Assembly (NCBI RefSeq): GCF_004683965.1
Contig: NZ_CP038436.1
Location: 2,728,001 to 2,792,000 of the forward strand
Direction: 5' to 3'
From: Nocardioides seonyuensis
GTDB taxonomy: Bacteria > Actinomycetota > Actinomycetes > Propionibacteriales > Nocardioidaceae
DNA length: 64,000 nt
In this document: positions 10,281-20,674 of the stretch, in pieces
Layout of the letters: every line of letters starts with the position of its first letter
Position numbering within the stretch: the stretch's first letter is position 1
Notes under the pieces: model-generated
Seen by the model: the letters and a program-made list of their open reading frames with translations, nothing else
Told to the model about the DNA's origin: nothing
Database searches by the model: none
Made by a program: the position numbers and the translations under genes

Positions 10281-12004
10281 TCGCGCTGCGAGCCGTCGCG
10301 ACCCTCGTGTGTCTCGTGCTCCTCTCGGCGTGCGTCGGGATGCCCACCGAGGGCCCGGTGGTCGAGAGCGCCGGGTCGGCCGACGTCGAGGAGGCGCCCG
10401 GGTTCTCCTTCAACCCCCGGCCACCCCAACCCGGCCAGGCTCCCGCCGAGATCGTCAGTGGCTTCCTCGAGGCGATGGAGGAGACCCCGGTGCGCACCAG
10501 CGTCGCGCGGCAGTTCCTCACCGCGGAGGCCCAGGAGACGTGGGCGCCGGAGACGCAGATCATCACCTACGACGACCTCGGGCCTCCGGTGGGCCAGACC
10601 CTCGTCTCGCTGCGCATCACCGGCGCCGACGTCTACGACGCGCGTGGCGCCTGGCAGCGCACCGAGCCCGAGATCCGTCTGAGCTTCGGGCTCACCCGCG
10701 AGGCCGGCGAGTGGCGCATCGGCCGGGCGCCGGACGCCCTGGTGGTCCCGGACTCCTGGTTCGGCGACTGGTACCAACGCGTGTCGCTCTACTTCTTCGA
10801 CCCCACCGCGCAGATCCTGGTGCCCGAGCCGGTGTTCGTCCCCAAGGGCGACCAGTTCGCGTCCTCCCTCGTCCGCGGCCTGCTGACCGCTCCGGGCGAC
10901 CGGGGCGACGTGGCCCGCACGTTCTTCCCGCCCGGGCTCACGCCGGGCGTCGGCGTACCGATCAGCACCGCCGGCATCGCCGAGGTGTCGCTCAACGGCG
11001 ACCCCGACGTCATCGACCAGGACACGGCCCAGCGGATGCTGACCCAGCTGGTGTGGACGCTGCGCCAGGACGAGCGCGTCCGCGCGATCCGACTCACCAT
11101 CGGCGGCCGCCCCTTCGGTGGACGCGAGGGCACGACCCAGGTCAACCTCGACGTGGGTGACGCCTTCGACCCCACCGGCTCAGGCGCGAGCCGGGACCTC
11201 TTCGGGCTGCGCGACGGCCGCCTCGTCCGCGGCTCGCTCGACTCGCTGACGGCCACTCCGGGGGCCTTCGGCGAGACGAGCCTGGGGATCCGCTCCGTCG
11301 GGGTCAACCTCGCCGGGACGCGGGTCGCTGCGGTCACGAACGACGGAACCGCACTGCTTCTCGGATCCGTCGACCAGCCCGACGGACGGGTCACCCAGGT
11401 GCTCAGCTCCGCGACCGACCTGTTGCCGCCGGCGTGGGACTTCTCAGACCGGGCGTGGCTGGTCGACCGCCGGGCCGACGGGGCACGTGTGCTGATGATG
11501 GGCAGGGGCGGCCCCCGGGAGGTGGTGGTCCCGGGGATTACCAGGCGTGACGTGCGCAGGCTCCTGGTCTCGCGCGACGGCAGCAGGCTGGTGGCGCTGG
11601 TGCGCGGGACCACGACCGACCGGGTGGTCTCGGCACGGATCCGCCGTGACGTCCAGGGGCGTGTGCTGGGTGCGACCCGGGCGAGGGAGCTTGCCGGCGA
11701 CCTCGTCGGCACCGGCCGGATCCGCGACGTGGCCTGGCGCTCGACGACCAGCGTGGCCGTGCTCAGCGACTTCAGCGAGGTCCTGGCGGAGGTGCGCACG
11801 ATCGCGGTCGACGGTGCTCCGGCCGACCTCGCGAGCGAGGGCTTCTCCCGCGTGCGGGGGCGGGTGCGTGGGCTGGTCGGCTCGCCCAAGCCGGGCAGCC
11901 AGGCGCTGGCGCTGACGCGCCGCGGCGTCATCGACGTGATCACGCCGGAGCGGGTCGTCCCCGAGCTGCCCAGCGGGCTCACCTACCTGACCTACGTGGG
12001 ATGA
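10277..12004 (+). CDS. lpqB: lipoprotein LpqB, MtrB accessory protein
   Basis: A 575-residue secreted lipoprotein. The short signal peptide ends in the lipobox LLSACVG, with the lipidated cysteine at residue 19. The middle carries a GerMN (sporulation/germination) domain and the C-terminal half a beta-propeller-like LpqB domain (repeating segments such as VNLAGTRVAAVTNDG and VSRDGSRLVALV). In mycobacteria LpqB binds the MtrB sensor domain and modulates MtrA phosphorylation. ATGA overlaps at both ends bind it into mtrA-mtrB-lpqB-comF. Confidence 0.93.
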   Translation: MIALRAVATLVCLVLLSACVGMPTEGPVVESAGSADVEEAPGFSFNPRPPQPGQAPAEIVSGFLEAMEETPVRTSVARQFLTAEAQETWAPETQIITYDDLGPPVGQTLVSLRITGADVYDARGAWQRTEPEIRLSFGLTREAGEWRIGRAPDALVVPDSWFGDWYQRVSLYFFDPTAQILVPEPVFVPKGDQFASSLVRGLLTAPGDRGDVARTFFPPGLTPGVGVPISTAGIAEVSLNGDPDVIDQDTAQRMLTQLVWTLRQDERVRAIRLTIGGRPFGGREGTTQVNLDVGDAFDPTGSGASRDLFGLRDGRLVRGSLDSLTATPGAFGETSLGIRSVGVNLAGTRVAAVTNDGTALLLGSVDQPDGRVTQVLSSATDLLPPAWDFSDRAWLVDRRADGARVLMMGRGGPREVVVPGITRRDVRRLLVSRDGSRLVALVRGTTTDRVVSARIRRDVQGRVLGATRARELAGDLVGTGRIRDVAWRSTTSVAVLSDFSEVLAEVRTIAVDGAPADLASEGFSRVRGRVRGLVGSPKPGSQALALTRRGVIDVITPERVVPELPSGLTYLTYVG

Positions 12005-12720
12005 GGATGCTCGACGCGGCCGTGGACCTGTTCCTCGGCTCCAGGTGCGCGGGGTGCGCGACCCCGGGGCGGATGCTCTGCCCGGCATGCCGTGCCGCGC
12101 TCCCTGCCGCTGCGGGCCCGGCCTGGCCCACGCCTGTCCCCGACGGCCTCGTGCAGCCCTGGTCGGCCGCCCCCTATGCCGGCGCGGTGCGCGAGCTCGT
12201 CGTCGGTCACAAGGACCGCGGCCAGCTCGGGCACCGTCGCGTCCTCGGCCGACTGCTCGCCGTCGCCGTCGAGGCAGCCGTCGCCGACCTCGACCCCGCC
12301 GACCCGGTCCTGCTCGTGCCGGTCCCCTCGCGTCCTGGTGCCTCGCGTCGACGCGGCTACGACCCGACGGCGGCGCTGACCAGGACCGCCGCGGCGGTGC
12401 TCGAGGGGCGCGACGCCCGAGCCGTCGGGCTCCTCGTCTCCCGCGGCGGTGTCGCCGACCAGGCCGGGCTCGGCATCGCCGAGAGGGCGACGAACATGGC
12501 GGGCTCGATGGCGTGTCCCTCGCACGTCGTACGACGACTGCGGCGCCGCGGCCCCGCCCGGGCCCACGTCGTCCTGTGCGACGACGTGCTGACCACCGGG
12601 GCGACGGCACGCGAGGCGCAACGGGCTCTGGAGGCGGCCGGTGTCCCGCCCGTCGCGGTGGCCACCATCGCCGCGACCGTGCGCCGGCAGGCAGGCCAGG
12701 TCCGAAGGTCCCTTTCGTAG
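12001..12720 (+). CDS. ComF-family phosphoribosyltransferase-like protein
   Basis: A 239-residue protein with an N-terminal zinc ribbon (C16, C19, C27, C30) followed by a phosphoribosyltransferase fold whose PRPP loop is VLCDDVLTTGATA. This is the ComF/GntX architecture. In naturally competent bacteria ComF helps import of single-stranded DNA. In actinobacteria without a known competence machinery its role is unknown. It overlaps lpqB by ATGA, as does the mycobacterial orthologue, so it is probably expressed with mtrAB. Confidence 0.9.
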   Translation: MRMLDAAVDLFLGSRCAGCATPGRMLCPACRAALPAAAGPAWPTPVPDGLVQPWSAAPYAGAVRELVVGHKDRGQLGHRRVLGRLLAVAVEAAVADLDPADPVLLVPVPSRPGASRRRGYDPTAALTRTAAAVLEGRDARAVGLLVSRGGVADQAGLGIAERATNMAGSMACPSHVVRRLRRRGPARAHVVLCDDVLTTGATAREAQRALEAAGVPPVAVATIAATVRRQAGQVRRSLS

Positions 12721-12735
12721 GGACGGTCCACCGGC

Positions 12736-12741
12736 TAGCGT
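12736..12741 (+). promoter_or_regulatory. -10 (TAGCGT) for the hpf leader transcript
   Basis: TAGCGT ends 6 nt before an ATG at 12748, the usual leaderless geometry in this window. The real gene, hpf, begins 339 nt later, so the hexamer implies a long untranslated leader or a leader peptide. Confidence 0.5.
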
Positions 12742-12747
12742 CATGTC

Positions 12748-13086
12748 ATGGAGTCCGTCCGGGTCCGTGGTTGCGTCATTGGTCGGGCTGAGCCCGGTCC
12801 ATGGCAAGCCGATGCCAGTCGCAGGCGAAACGGCCCACGTAATCACACGGGAGGCCATGCCTCCGGTGTGAGATCACGGTGCGGCTTAGGAGTAAGTCCT
12901 GCCTCGGCCCCGGCACCAGATGTGCCGGACGCCGGGAGAAGGCCGGTAGTGACGGAGAAGTTGCGGAAGCCTCAGCAGGCGGCTGTGGGGACGAAGACCA
13001 GGTCGGCCGGGCGGACTCCATCCCACCCACCCCACGAGCGTGGGGGACCATGACGGGTGCGGCCGAGTCGAGTCACGGAGGTTCAC
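12748..13086 (+). ncRNA. structured 5' leader of hpf (candidate cis-regulatory RNA)
   Basis: About 340 bases with no convincing protein gene, between a TAGCGT -10 and hpf. They hold at least three strong hairpins. One is at 12844-12870, with a 6-bp inner stem GGAGGC/GCCTCC and a 5-bp outer stem CACAC/GTGTG. One at 12910-12928 has a 7-bp stem CCGGCAC/GTGCCGG. One at 13030-13045 has a 6-bp stem CCCCAC/GTGGGG and a GAGC loop. A raiA-hairpin RNA class has been described upstream of raiA/hpf in Actinobacteria, and this may be a member, but I cannot confirm it. An open frame at 12748-13053 (101 codons, Pro/Arg/Gly rich) could be a leader peptide but looks non-coding. Confidence 0.5.
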
Positions 13087-13710
13087 ATGGAGGTTGTGGT
13101 CACTGGACGACACTGCGAGGTGTCCGACCGGTTCCGCGAGCACGTCTCTGAGAAGCTGACCAGACTGGAGAAGCACGATCACCGCATCATGCGGGTCCAG
13201 GTCGAGGTCGAACTCGAGAAGAACCCACGACAGCACGACAGGGGAGTGCGCGTTGAGCTCACCGGGTTCTCCAAGGGGCCGGTGATCCGCGCCGAGGCCG
13301 CCGCCGAGGACAAGATGGCCGCCCTCGACCTGGCCCTGGACAAGATGCAGGCGCAGATGCGCCGCGCAGCCGACCGGCGCCGTGTCCACCGCAACCGCAA
13401 CACCCCGCCGTCCCTGGGCGAGGCGCTCGCCGTGATGGAGACGACTGCGGAGGAGCGCGACGACGACCACGAGGACGTCGTCACCGAACGCCAGGTCGGG
13501 CCGATCACCGTGTCGGGTGACGGCCCGCTGGTGGTGCGCGAGAAGTCCCACGCCGCCTCTCCCATGACGCTGGACCAGGCGCTCTACGAGATGGAGCTGG
13601 TGGGTCACGACTTCTACCTGTTCGTCGACAAGGAGAGCGAGAAGCCGTCGGTCGTCTACCGCCGTCGCGGCTACGACTACGGCGTGATCTCGCTCGACCT
13701 GGGGTCCTGA
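13087..13710 (+). CDS. hpf: ribosome hibernation promoting factor, long form
   Basis: A 207-residue long-form HPF/RaiA. The N-terminal S30AE domain (VVVTGRHCEVSDRFREHVSEKL, with the basic pair of helices) binds the 30S decoding region. After a charged linker, the C-terminal dimerisation domain (MTLDQALYEMELVGHDFYLFVDKES) drives 100S ribosome dimers. The ATG at 13087 is preceded by CGGAGG at good spacing, and the family starts at this methionine. The neighbouring secA is the conserved partner. A long structured leader suggests control at the RNA level. Confidence 0.95.
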   Translation: MEVVVTGRHCEVSDRFREHVSEKLTRLEKHDHRIMRVQVEVELEKNPRQHDRGVRVELTGFSKGPVIRAEAAAEDKMAALDLALDKMQAQMRRAADRRRVHRNRNTPPSLGEALAVMETTAEERDDDHEDVVTERQVGPITVSGDGPLVVREKSHAASPMTLDQALYEMELVGHDFYLFVDKESEKPSVVYRRRGYDYGVISLDLGS

Positions 13711-13746
13711 CACCGGCGGATCCTGCGCCTCGGGCACGTCCGCGTG

Positions 13747-13752
13747 TAATGA
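13747..13752 (+). promoter_or_regulatory. leaderless -10-like TAATGA before the NarL-type regulator
   Basis: TAATGA(T) ends 7 nt before the GTG start, and no ribosome binding site is present. Confidence 0.45.
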
Positions 13753-13759
13753 TGCGGAC

Positions 13760-14431
13760 GTGACCGAGGCAACAGGCAGCGAACCCGTCCGTGTTCTGGT
13801 CGTCGACGACCAGGAGCTCTTCCGTCGTGGGCTGATCATGCTGCTCGGCCAGGAGCCCGACATCGAGGTCGTGGGAGAGGGGGCCGACGGCGTCGTCGCG
13901 ACCGAGCTGGCCATCAGCACCGCCCCCGACGTCGTGCTGCTGGACGTGCGCATGCCGCGCCTCACCGGCGTCGAGGCCTGCCGAGCGATCAAGGAGGCCG
14001 TCCCGGCCGCCAAGATCATCATGCTGACCGTCTCCGACGAGGAGGCCGACCTCTACGAGTCGGTCAAGAACGGCGCAGCCGGCTACCTCCTCAAGGACTC
14101 CTCGATCGAGGAGGTCGCCCAGGCGGTCCGGGTGGTCAACGAGGGCCAGTCGCTTATCAGCCCCTCGATGGCGGTCAAGCTCATCGACGAGTTCAAGCAG
14201 ATGTCCAAGCCCGAGCGCCAGGGTCCCGCGCTGAGGCTCACCGAGCGCGAGCTCGAGGTCCTGCGGATGGTCGCGAAGGGCCTCAACAACCGCGAGGTGG
14301 CCAAGGAGCTCTTCATCTCCGAGAACACCGTCAAGAACCACGTCCGCAACATCTTGGAGAAGCTCCAGCTCCACTCGCGCATGGAGGCGGTCATGTACGC
14401 CATGCGCGAGAAGCTGCTGGACCTCCCCTGA
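13760..14431 (+). CDS. NarL/FixJ-family response regulator (orphan)
   Basis: A 223-residue regulator with a receiver domain (VVDDQELFRRG, phosphoacceptor D62 in LLDVRMPRLTG, conserved K in YLLKDSS) and a C-terminal LuxR-type helix-turn-helix (LTERELEVLRMVAKGLNNREVAKELFISENTVKNH, given here only as the landmark spanning residues 162-198). No histidine kinase is adjacent, so the partner is unknown. The start at 13760 (GTG) follows a TAATGA(T) hexamer at leaderless spacing. The YcaQ gene begins 3 bp after its stop, so the two may be co-transcribed. Confidence 0.88.
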   Translation: MTEATGSEPVRVLVVDDQELFRRGLIMLLGQEPDIEVVGEGADGVVATELAISTAPDVVLLDVRMPRLTGVEACRAIKEAVPAAKIIMLTVSDEEADLYESVKNGAAGYLLKDSSIEEVAQAVRVVNEGQSLISPSMAVKLIDEFKQMSKPERQGPALRLTERELEVLRMVAKGLNNREVAKELFISENTVKNHVRNILEKLQLHSRMEAVMYAMREKLLDLP

Positions 14432-14434
14432 GCC

Positions 14435-15676
14435 TTGGCCGTCCCCGACCCGGGCGGCGGCTCCCGGAGCCTCACCACGCTCCAGGCCCGACGCATCGCG
14501 CTCGCTGCGCAGGGATTCTGTGACCGGCCGCACGCGCTGCCGACCATGCGCACCCTGGAGCGCGCGGTCGCTCGCACCGGCGTGCTCCAGGTCGACTCGG
14601 TCAACGTCCTGCAGCGGGCCCACTACATGCCGCTCTACTCGCGGATGGGTGCCTACGACCCCGACCTGCTGATCCGTGCCTCGGCGCGCCGCCCCCGACG
14701 GCTCGTGGAGTACTGGGCCCACGTGCAGGCGCTCATGCCGGTCGAGCTGTGGCCGCTGATGCGCCACCGGATGGACCACTACCGCAGCGAGCGCGGCAAG
14801 TGGGGCTTCGTGGCCGACCCCGGCCTGGAGCCCGGGATCCTCGAGGCCGTGCGTGAGCGCGGCCCGGTCACCGCGCGCGACCTCGACGCCGAGTTCTCCG
14901 GTCCCCGTCGCAAGGAGCACTGGGGCTGGAACTGGTCCGACGCCCGGCGCGTGCTCGACTTCCTCTACCTCGTCGGCGATGTCGCGATCGCCGGGCGCAA
15001 CGGCTCCTTCGAGGTGCTGTACGACGTTCCGGAGCGGGTGCTGCCCCCGGCGGTCCTGGATCTCCCCACGCCTTCCCCCCAGGAGGCCGTGACCGAGCTG
15101 GTCAGGCGGGCCGCCCGGTCGCACGGGGTCGCCAGTGCCCAGTGCCTGGCCGACTACTACCGCCTCCGCCTCCAGCCGGGGGCCGGCGCACCCAGCACCC
15201 GGCTCGCGATCGAGCAGCTGGTCGAGTCCGGCGAGCTGGAGCCGGTCACGGTGCAGGGATGGAGGCGCCCCGCCTACCTCCACCGGGACGCGCGCCTTCC
15301 TCGCAAGGTCCCTGCGCGGACGTTGCTGAGCCCCTTCGACCCCCTCGTGTGGGAGCGGGCCCGCACCGAGGCGCTCTTCGACTTCCGCTACCGCATCGAG
15401 ATCTACGTCCCTGCCGCGAAGCGGGTGCACGGCTACTACGTGCTGCCCTTCCTGCTCGGCGACACGATCGCCGCGAGGGTCGACCTCAAGGCCGACAGGG
15501 GGGCGCGGGTGCTGCTCGTGCAGGGGGCGTACGCCGAGATGCATGCGCCGCCGCACACCGCGGAGGAGCTCGCTGCCGAGCTGCGTCGGCTCGCTGCGTG
15601 GCTCGGCCTCGACGACGTGGTCGTGGCACCCCGCGGCGACCTCTCCGATGCGCTGCGGGCGGCGTTGGGCCAGTAG
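14435..15676 (+). CDS. YcaQ/AlkX-type DNA glycosylase (winged-helix protein)
   Basis: A 413-residue winged-helix protein of the HTH_42 family. It contains the sequence VLQVDSVNVLQRAHY, placing a Q-x-D pair (Q52, D54) where the AlkZ/YcaQ glycosylases have their catalytic QxQ or QxD motif. QxD is the form described for the YcaQ (AlkX) branch, which unhooks interstrand cross-links and removes bulky alkylated purines. DNA-repair activity is therefore inferred. The start is a TTG 3 bp after the upstream stop, with no strong ribosome binding site. A start slightly further in is possible, but the family N terminus fits this one. Confidence 0.83.
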   Translation: MAVPDPGGGSRSLTTLQARRIALAAQGFCDRPHALPTMRTLERAVARTGVLQVDSVNVLQRAHYMPLYSRMGAYDPDLLIRASARRPRRLVEYWAHVQALMPVELWPLMRHRMDHYRSERGKWGFVADPGLEPGILEAVRERGPVTARDLDAEFSGPRRKEHWGWNWSDARRVLDFLYLVGDVAIAGRNGSFEVLYDVPERVLPPAVLDLPTPSPQEAVTELVRRAARSHGVASAQCLADYYRLRLQPGAGAPSTRLAIEQLVESGELEPVTVQGWRRPAYLHRDARLPRKVPARTLLSPFDPLVWERARTEALFDFRYRIEIYVPAAKRVHGYYVLPFLLGDTIAARVDLKADRGARVLLVQGAYAEMHAPPHTAEELAAELRRLAAWLGLDDVVVAPRGDLSDALRAALGQ

Positions 15677-15677
15677 G

Positions 15678-15683
15678 TAGCAT
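15678..15683 (+). promoter_or_regulatory. leaderless -10 (TAGCAT) of secA
   Basis: TAGCAT ends 8 nt before the secA GTG and starts 2 nt after the stop of the upstream gene. Confidence 0.5.
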
Positions 15684-15691
15684 TACCACTC

Positions 15692-18508
<2,817 letters not shown>

Positions 18509-19024
18509 CTAGCCCCACTCCAGCACGACGCACTGCCACCGTCCCGCGACGACCTCGTAGCGGGCCGCGAGCGCCCGTGAGCGCTGTCCGTACCTCGCGT
18601 GCGCGCACGCCTCGAGTGCGTCGGCGCGCACCAGGGACGTGCGCACGCCCACGACGACCGGCCGCACGGTGCCGCGCCCGCGGCCGGCGCCCGGGACGGT
18701 GCCGGCTGCGCCGCTCACCGTGACCGCGCGGGCGACCAGGTCGTCGTACACCTCGGGGACGCAGTGGCGCAGCACCTGGCGCGCCGGCCGGTCACCGAGG
18801 GCGATCTCCAGGACGGCCTGGAGGTGGCGTCGGACGAACGCGTCGAGCCGGTCCCGGGGAATCTCGACCTGCACGACGTCCTGGGCGGTGGCGGAGGACA
18901 GGTGAGGACGTGGTGGCTCCACGCGGGGCCCGAGGTCGAGGGCCAGCGATCCCTGCACGCTGGTGACGGGCACGGGGGCGTGGAGCTGGAACACGCGGGC
19001 CTCAGCGGTGGTCGGCTCGATCAT
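18509..19024 (-). CDS. DUF6459 (Rv3235-family) protein
   Basis: A 171-residue protein with a proline-rich N terminus and a conserved domain from about residue 60 (AFVRRHLQAVLEIALGDRPARQVLRHC) to the C-terminal WQCVVLEW. This is the actinobacterial Rv3235-like family (DUF6459), consistently found downstream of secA1. The function is unknown. The start overlaps the stop of the upstream LysM gene by four bases, so the two form a small operon. It converges on secA with no intergenic space. Confidence 0.8.
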   Translation of the reverse strand: MIEPTTAEARVFQLHAPVPVTSVQGSLALDLGPRVEPPRPHLSSATAQDVVQVEIPRDRLDAFVRRHLQAVLEIALGDRPARQVLRHCVPEVYDDLVARAVTVSGAAGTVPGAGRGRGTVRPVVVGVRTSLVRADALEACAHARYGQRSRALAARYEVVAGRWQCVVLEWG

Positions 19025-19680
19025 GGGGTCGTCCTGTCGTGGTCGGTGGAGGGCAGCAGGAGGCGTTGGCCGGGGAGGATCAGGTCGGGGTCGTCGCCGA
19101 TCACCGCGTGGTTGGCGGCCCAGATGGCTCGCCAGCGCGCCTCGACGGGCTCCCCTGACGGGCGTGAGGCGGCGATGGACCAGAGACTGTCGCCGGGCAG
19201 GACGACGTGCTCGTCATCGGTGACGGGTCGCGGCCGGGCGACGGCCCGGTCGGGAAGGACCAGGCCGGCGATGACCCGGTGGTCGGTCTCGGCCGGTCGG
19301 TTCTCGGAGGGCCCCGGACCTCCATGCGCGACCGCGGGCGTGGCCGAGCCCGCCACCAGCGCAGCCCCGCACGCGATGAGGACCCAGCGTCGGGCCGTGC
19401 CACCGCGGGGTCGTCGTCCTCCCACCAGCTCGAGCACGGTCACAGTCGTCACGAGCCAGAGCCAGCCCGACGAGGCCAGGAACGCTGTCGCGCACACCTG
19501 GACGAGCAGCTCCTCGAACGCTGCGCCCCGACCGAGGCCGGTCGTGCGGAGTGAGATGACGCTGGGTGCGGTGAACCCCGCGGCTCCGGCCGTGGCCACG
19601 GTGGCGAGCAACCAGACGAGGAGACACCGGAGCGTGTTGGCGCGTGCGTCAGTGCGTGCAAGGGAACCCCGAGAAGACAT
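19021..19680 (-). CDS. LysM-domain membrane protein
   Basis: A 219-residue protein with three hydrophobic stretches (about residues 18-38, 58-80 and 96-118) and a C-terminal extracytoplasmic LysM domain (LPGDSLWSIAASR to DLILPGQRLLLPS), which normally binds peptidoglycan. The topology suggests a membrane-anchored wall-binding protein. The start at 19680 has AAAGGG 5 nt upstream. It has the best canonical promoter in the window (TTGACA-18-TTGAAT), and its leader contains two exact tandem copies of a decamer. It is co-transcribed with the DUF6459 gene. Confidence 0.85.
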   Translation of the reverse strand: MSSRGSLARTDARANTLRCLLVWLLATVATAGAAGFTAPSVISLRTTGLGRGAAFEELLVQVCATAFLASSGWLWLVTTVTVLELVGGRRPRGGTARRWVLIACGAALVAGSATPAVAHGGPGPSENRPAETDHRVIAGLVLPDRAVARPRPVTDDEHVVLPGDSLWSIAASRPSGEPVEARWRAIWAANHAVIGDDPDLILPGQRLLLPSTDHDRTTP

Positions 19681-19690
19681 CTAAACCCTT

Positions 19691-19710
19691 TGTTTGCTTC
19701 TGTTTGCTTC
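19691..19710 (-). repeat. tandem decamer GAAGCAAACA x2 in the LysM-gene leader
   Basis: Two perfect head-to-tail copies of GAAGCAAACA (minus-strand reading) lie between the -10 and the start codon. This looks like a direct-repeat operator or RNA site. The stretch is conspicuously A/T-rich for this genome. Confidence 0.8.
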
Positions 19711-19740
19711 ATTCAACGGGTTTTTGACTCAGGGTGTCAA
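19711..19740 (-). promoter_or_regulatory. sigma70-type promoter of the LysM/DUF6459 operon
   Basis: On the minus strand, TTGACA (19740-19735), an 18-bp spacer and TTGAAT (19716-19711). It is divergent from the promoter of the next + strand gene. Confidence 0.65.
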
Positions 19741-19789
19741 CGGTCTTCTGTCCACTGTGGACGACGGCCCACGGCCCTGCGGCCGTCGC

Positions 19790-19795
19790 TAGGGT
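19790..19795 (+). promoter_or_regulatory. leaderless -10 (TAGGGT) of the 19803 gene
   Basis: TAGGGT ends 7 nt before the ATG at 19803. No ribosome binding site is seen. Confidence 0.55.
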
Positions 19796-19802
19796 CACGG
19801 GC

Positions 19803-20342
19803 ATGTCCTGGGAGCGCGACCTCTTCGCCGTCCTCGACGACCTGGAGGGCCAGGCCAGCGCGGCCTTCGACGCCGAGCGCGAGGCGGAGCTGGCCGACCG
19901 GGCGCGCGCGGCATACGCCGAGGTGACCCTGGCCAGTCGGTTGATGGCCTCGGTCGGTGAGCCGATCGGCCTCGACCTCCCGTCCCTGGGACGCGTCGAG
20001 GGCATGCTGGAGCGCGTCGGCGAGGGTTGGTGCCACCTGCGTGGCGCCGGCCAGGAGTGGATCGTCCCGCTGCGCCACGTGGTCTCGGTCCACGGCGCCT
20101 CGCAGCGATCGGTCCCCGAGGTGGCGTGGTCGCCGGTCAGCAGGCTCGGGCTGAGCAGCGCGCTACGACGACTGGCCGACTCGGCGGCTCTGTGTCAGCT
20201 GTGCCTGCGCGACGGCAGTCGTCCCGAGGTGCGGGTGCTGCGGGTCGGCGCCGACTTCGTCGAGGTGGCGACGGCGGCCGAGGTGCTGGTGCTCGTGGCC
20301 CACGAGGCCGTGGTGGCCATTCGCAGCCGGGCCGAGGCCTAG
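19803..20342 (+). CDS. conserved hypothetical protein
   Basis: A 179-residue soluble protein that I cannot assign. It has an Ala/Glu-rich helical N terminus (residues 5-45), then beta-rich sequence containing GWCHLRGAGQEWIVPLRHVVSV, and ends in a hydrophobic VLVLVAHEAVVAIRSR. There is no signal peptide or membrane span. The start at 19803 is favoured over upstream in-frame codons because TAGGGT ends exactly 7 nt before it. It faces tatB, and the two stop codons share a CTAG tetranucleotide (20339-20342). Confidence 0.8.
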   Translation: MSWERDLFAVLDDLEGQASAAFDAEREAELADRARAAYAEVTLASRLMASVGEPIGLDLPSLGRVEGMLERVGEGWCHLRGAGQEWIVPLRHVVSVHGASQRSVPEVAWSPVSRLGLSSALRRLADSAALCQLCLRDGSRPEVRVLRVGADFVEVATAAEVLVLVAHEAVVAIRSRAEA

Positions 20343-20671
20343 GTGGCCTCGACGTCGTAGGGCGGGACAGCGCCGGCCGGCGGGACGGTGAACGGCTTGG
20401 CGGGCGTGAGCGCCTCGAGCGGGTTGTCGGCCATGGCCTCGGCGATGTGCTTGCGCACGATGTTGCGCGGGTCGAGGTCGCGGAGCTCGAGGTCGGAGTA
20501 CTCAGGCCCCAGCTCGGTGCGCAGCTCGTCGCGCGCGGAGTGGGCCATCTTGCGGCCCTTCTGGATGAGCTGGGCAGCCTGGCGGGCGAGCTCGGGCAGG
20601 CGCTCAGGGCCCAGGACGACGATGGCGACCAGGGCGATGACCGTCAACTCGAGCAGGCCGACGCCGAACAT
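20339..20671 (-). CDS. tatB: Sec-independent translocase subunit TatB
   Basis: A 110-residue TatA/B-family protein: one N-terminal membrane helix (residues 5-22), the hinge LGPERLPELAR and an amphipathic helix (AAQLIQKGRKMAHSARDEL), then an acidic/proline tail. The glutamate in the membrane segment (LLELTVIAL) and the overall length point to TatB rather than TatA. Together with TatC (not in this window) it recognises twin-arginine signal peptides. Its -10 (TAGGTT) lies within the last codons of mrp, so it can be expressed separately. Confidence 0.9.
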   Translation of the reverse strand: MFGVGLLELTVIALVAIVVLGPERLPELARQAAQLIQKGRKMAHSARDELRTELGPEYSDLELRDLDPRNIVRKHIAEAMADNPLEALTPAKPFTVPPAGAVPPYDVEAT

Positions 20672-20674
20672 GGG

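Noticed and set aside
12748..13053. 101-codon open frame before hpf
   Set aside because: Composition is Pro/Arg/Gly-rich without a domain, and strong hairpins run through it. It is treated as a leader RNA, with a leader peptide left as a possibility.
13505..15556. 683-codon antisense open frame across the regulator and YcaQ genes
   Set aside because: A shadow of well-supported + strand genes, with no recognisable domain.
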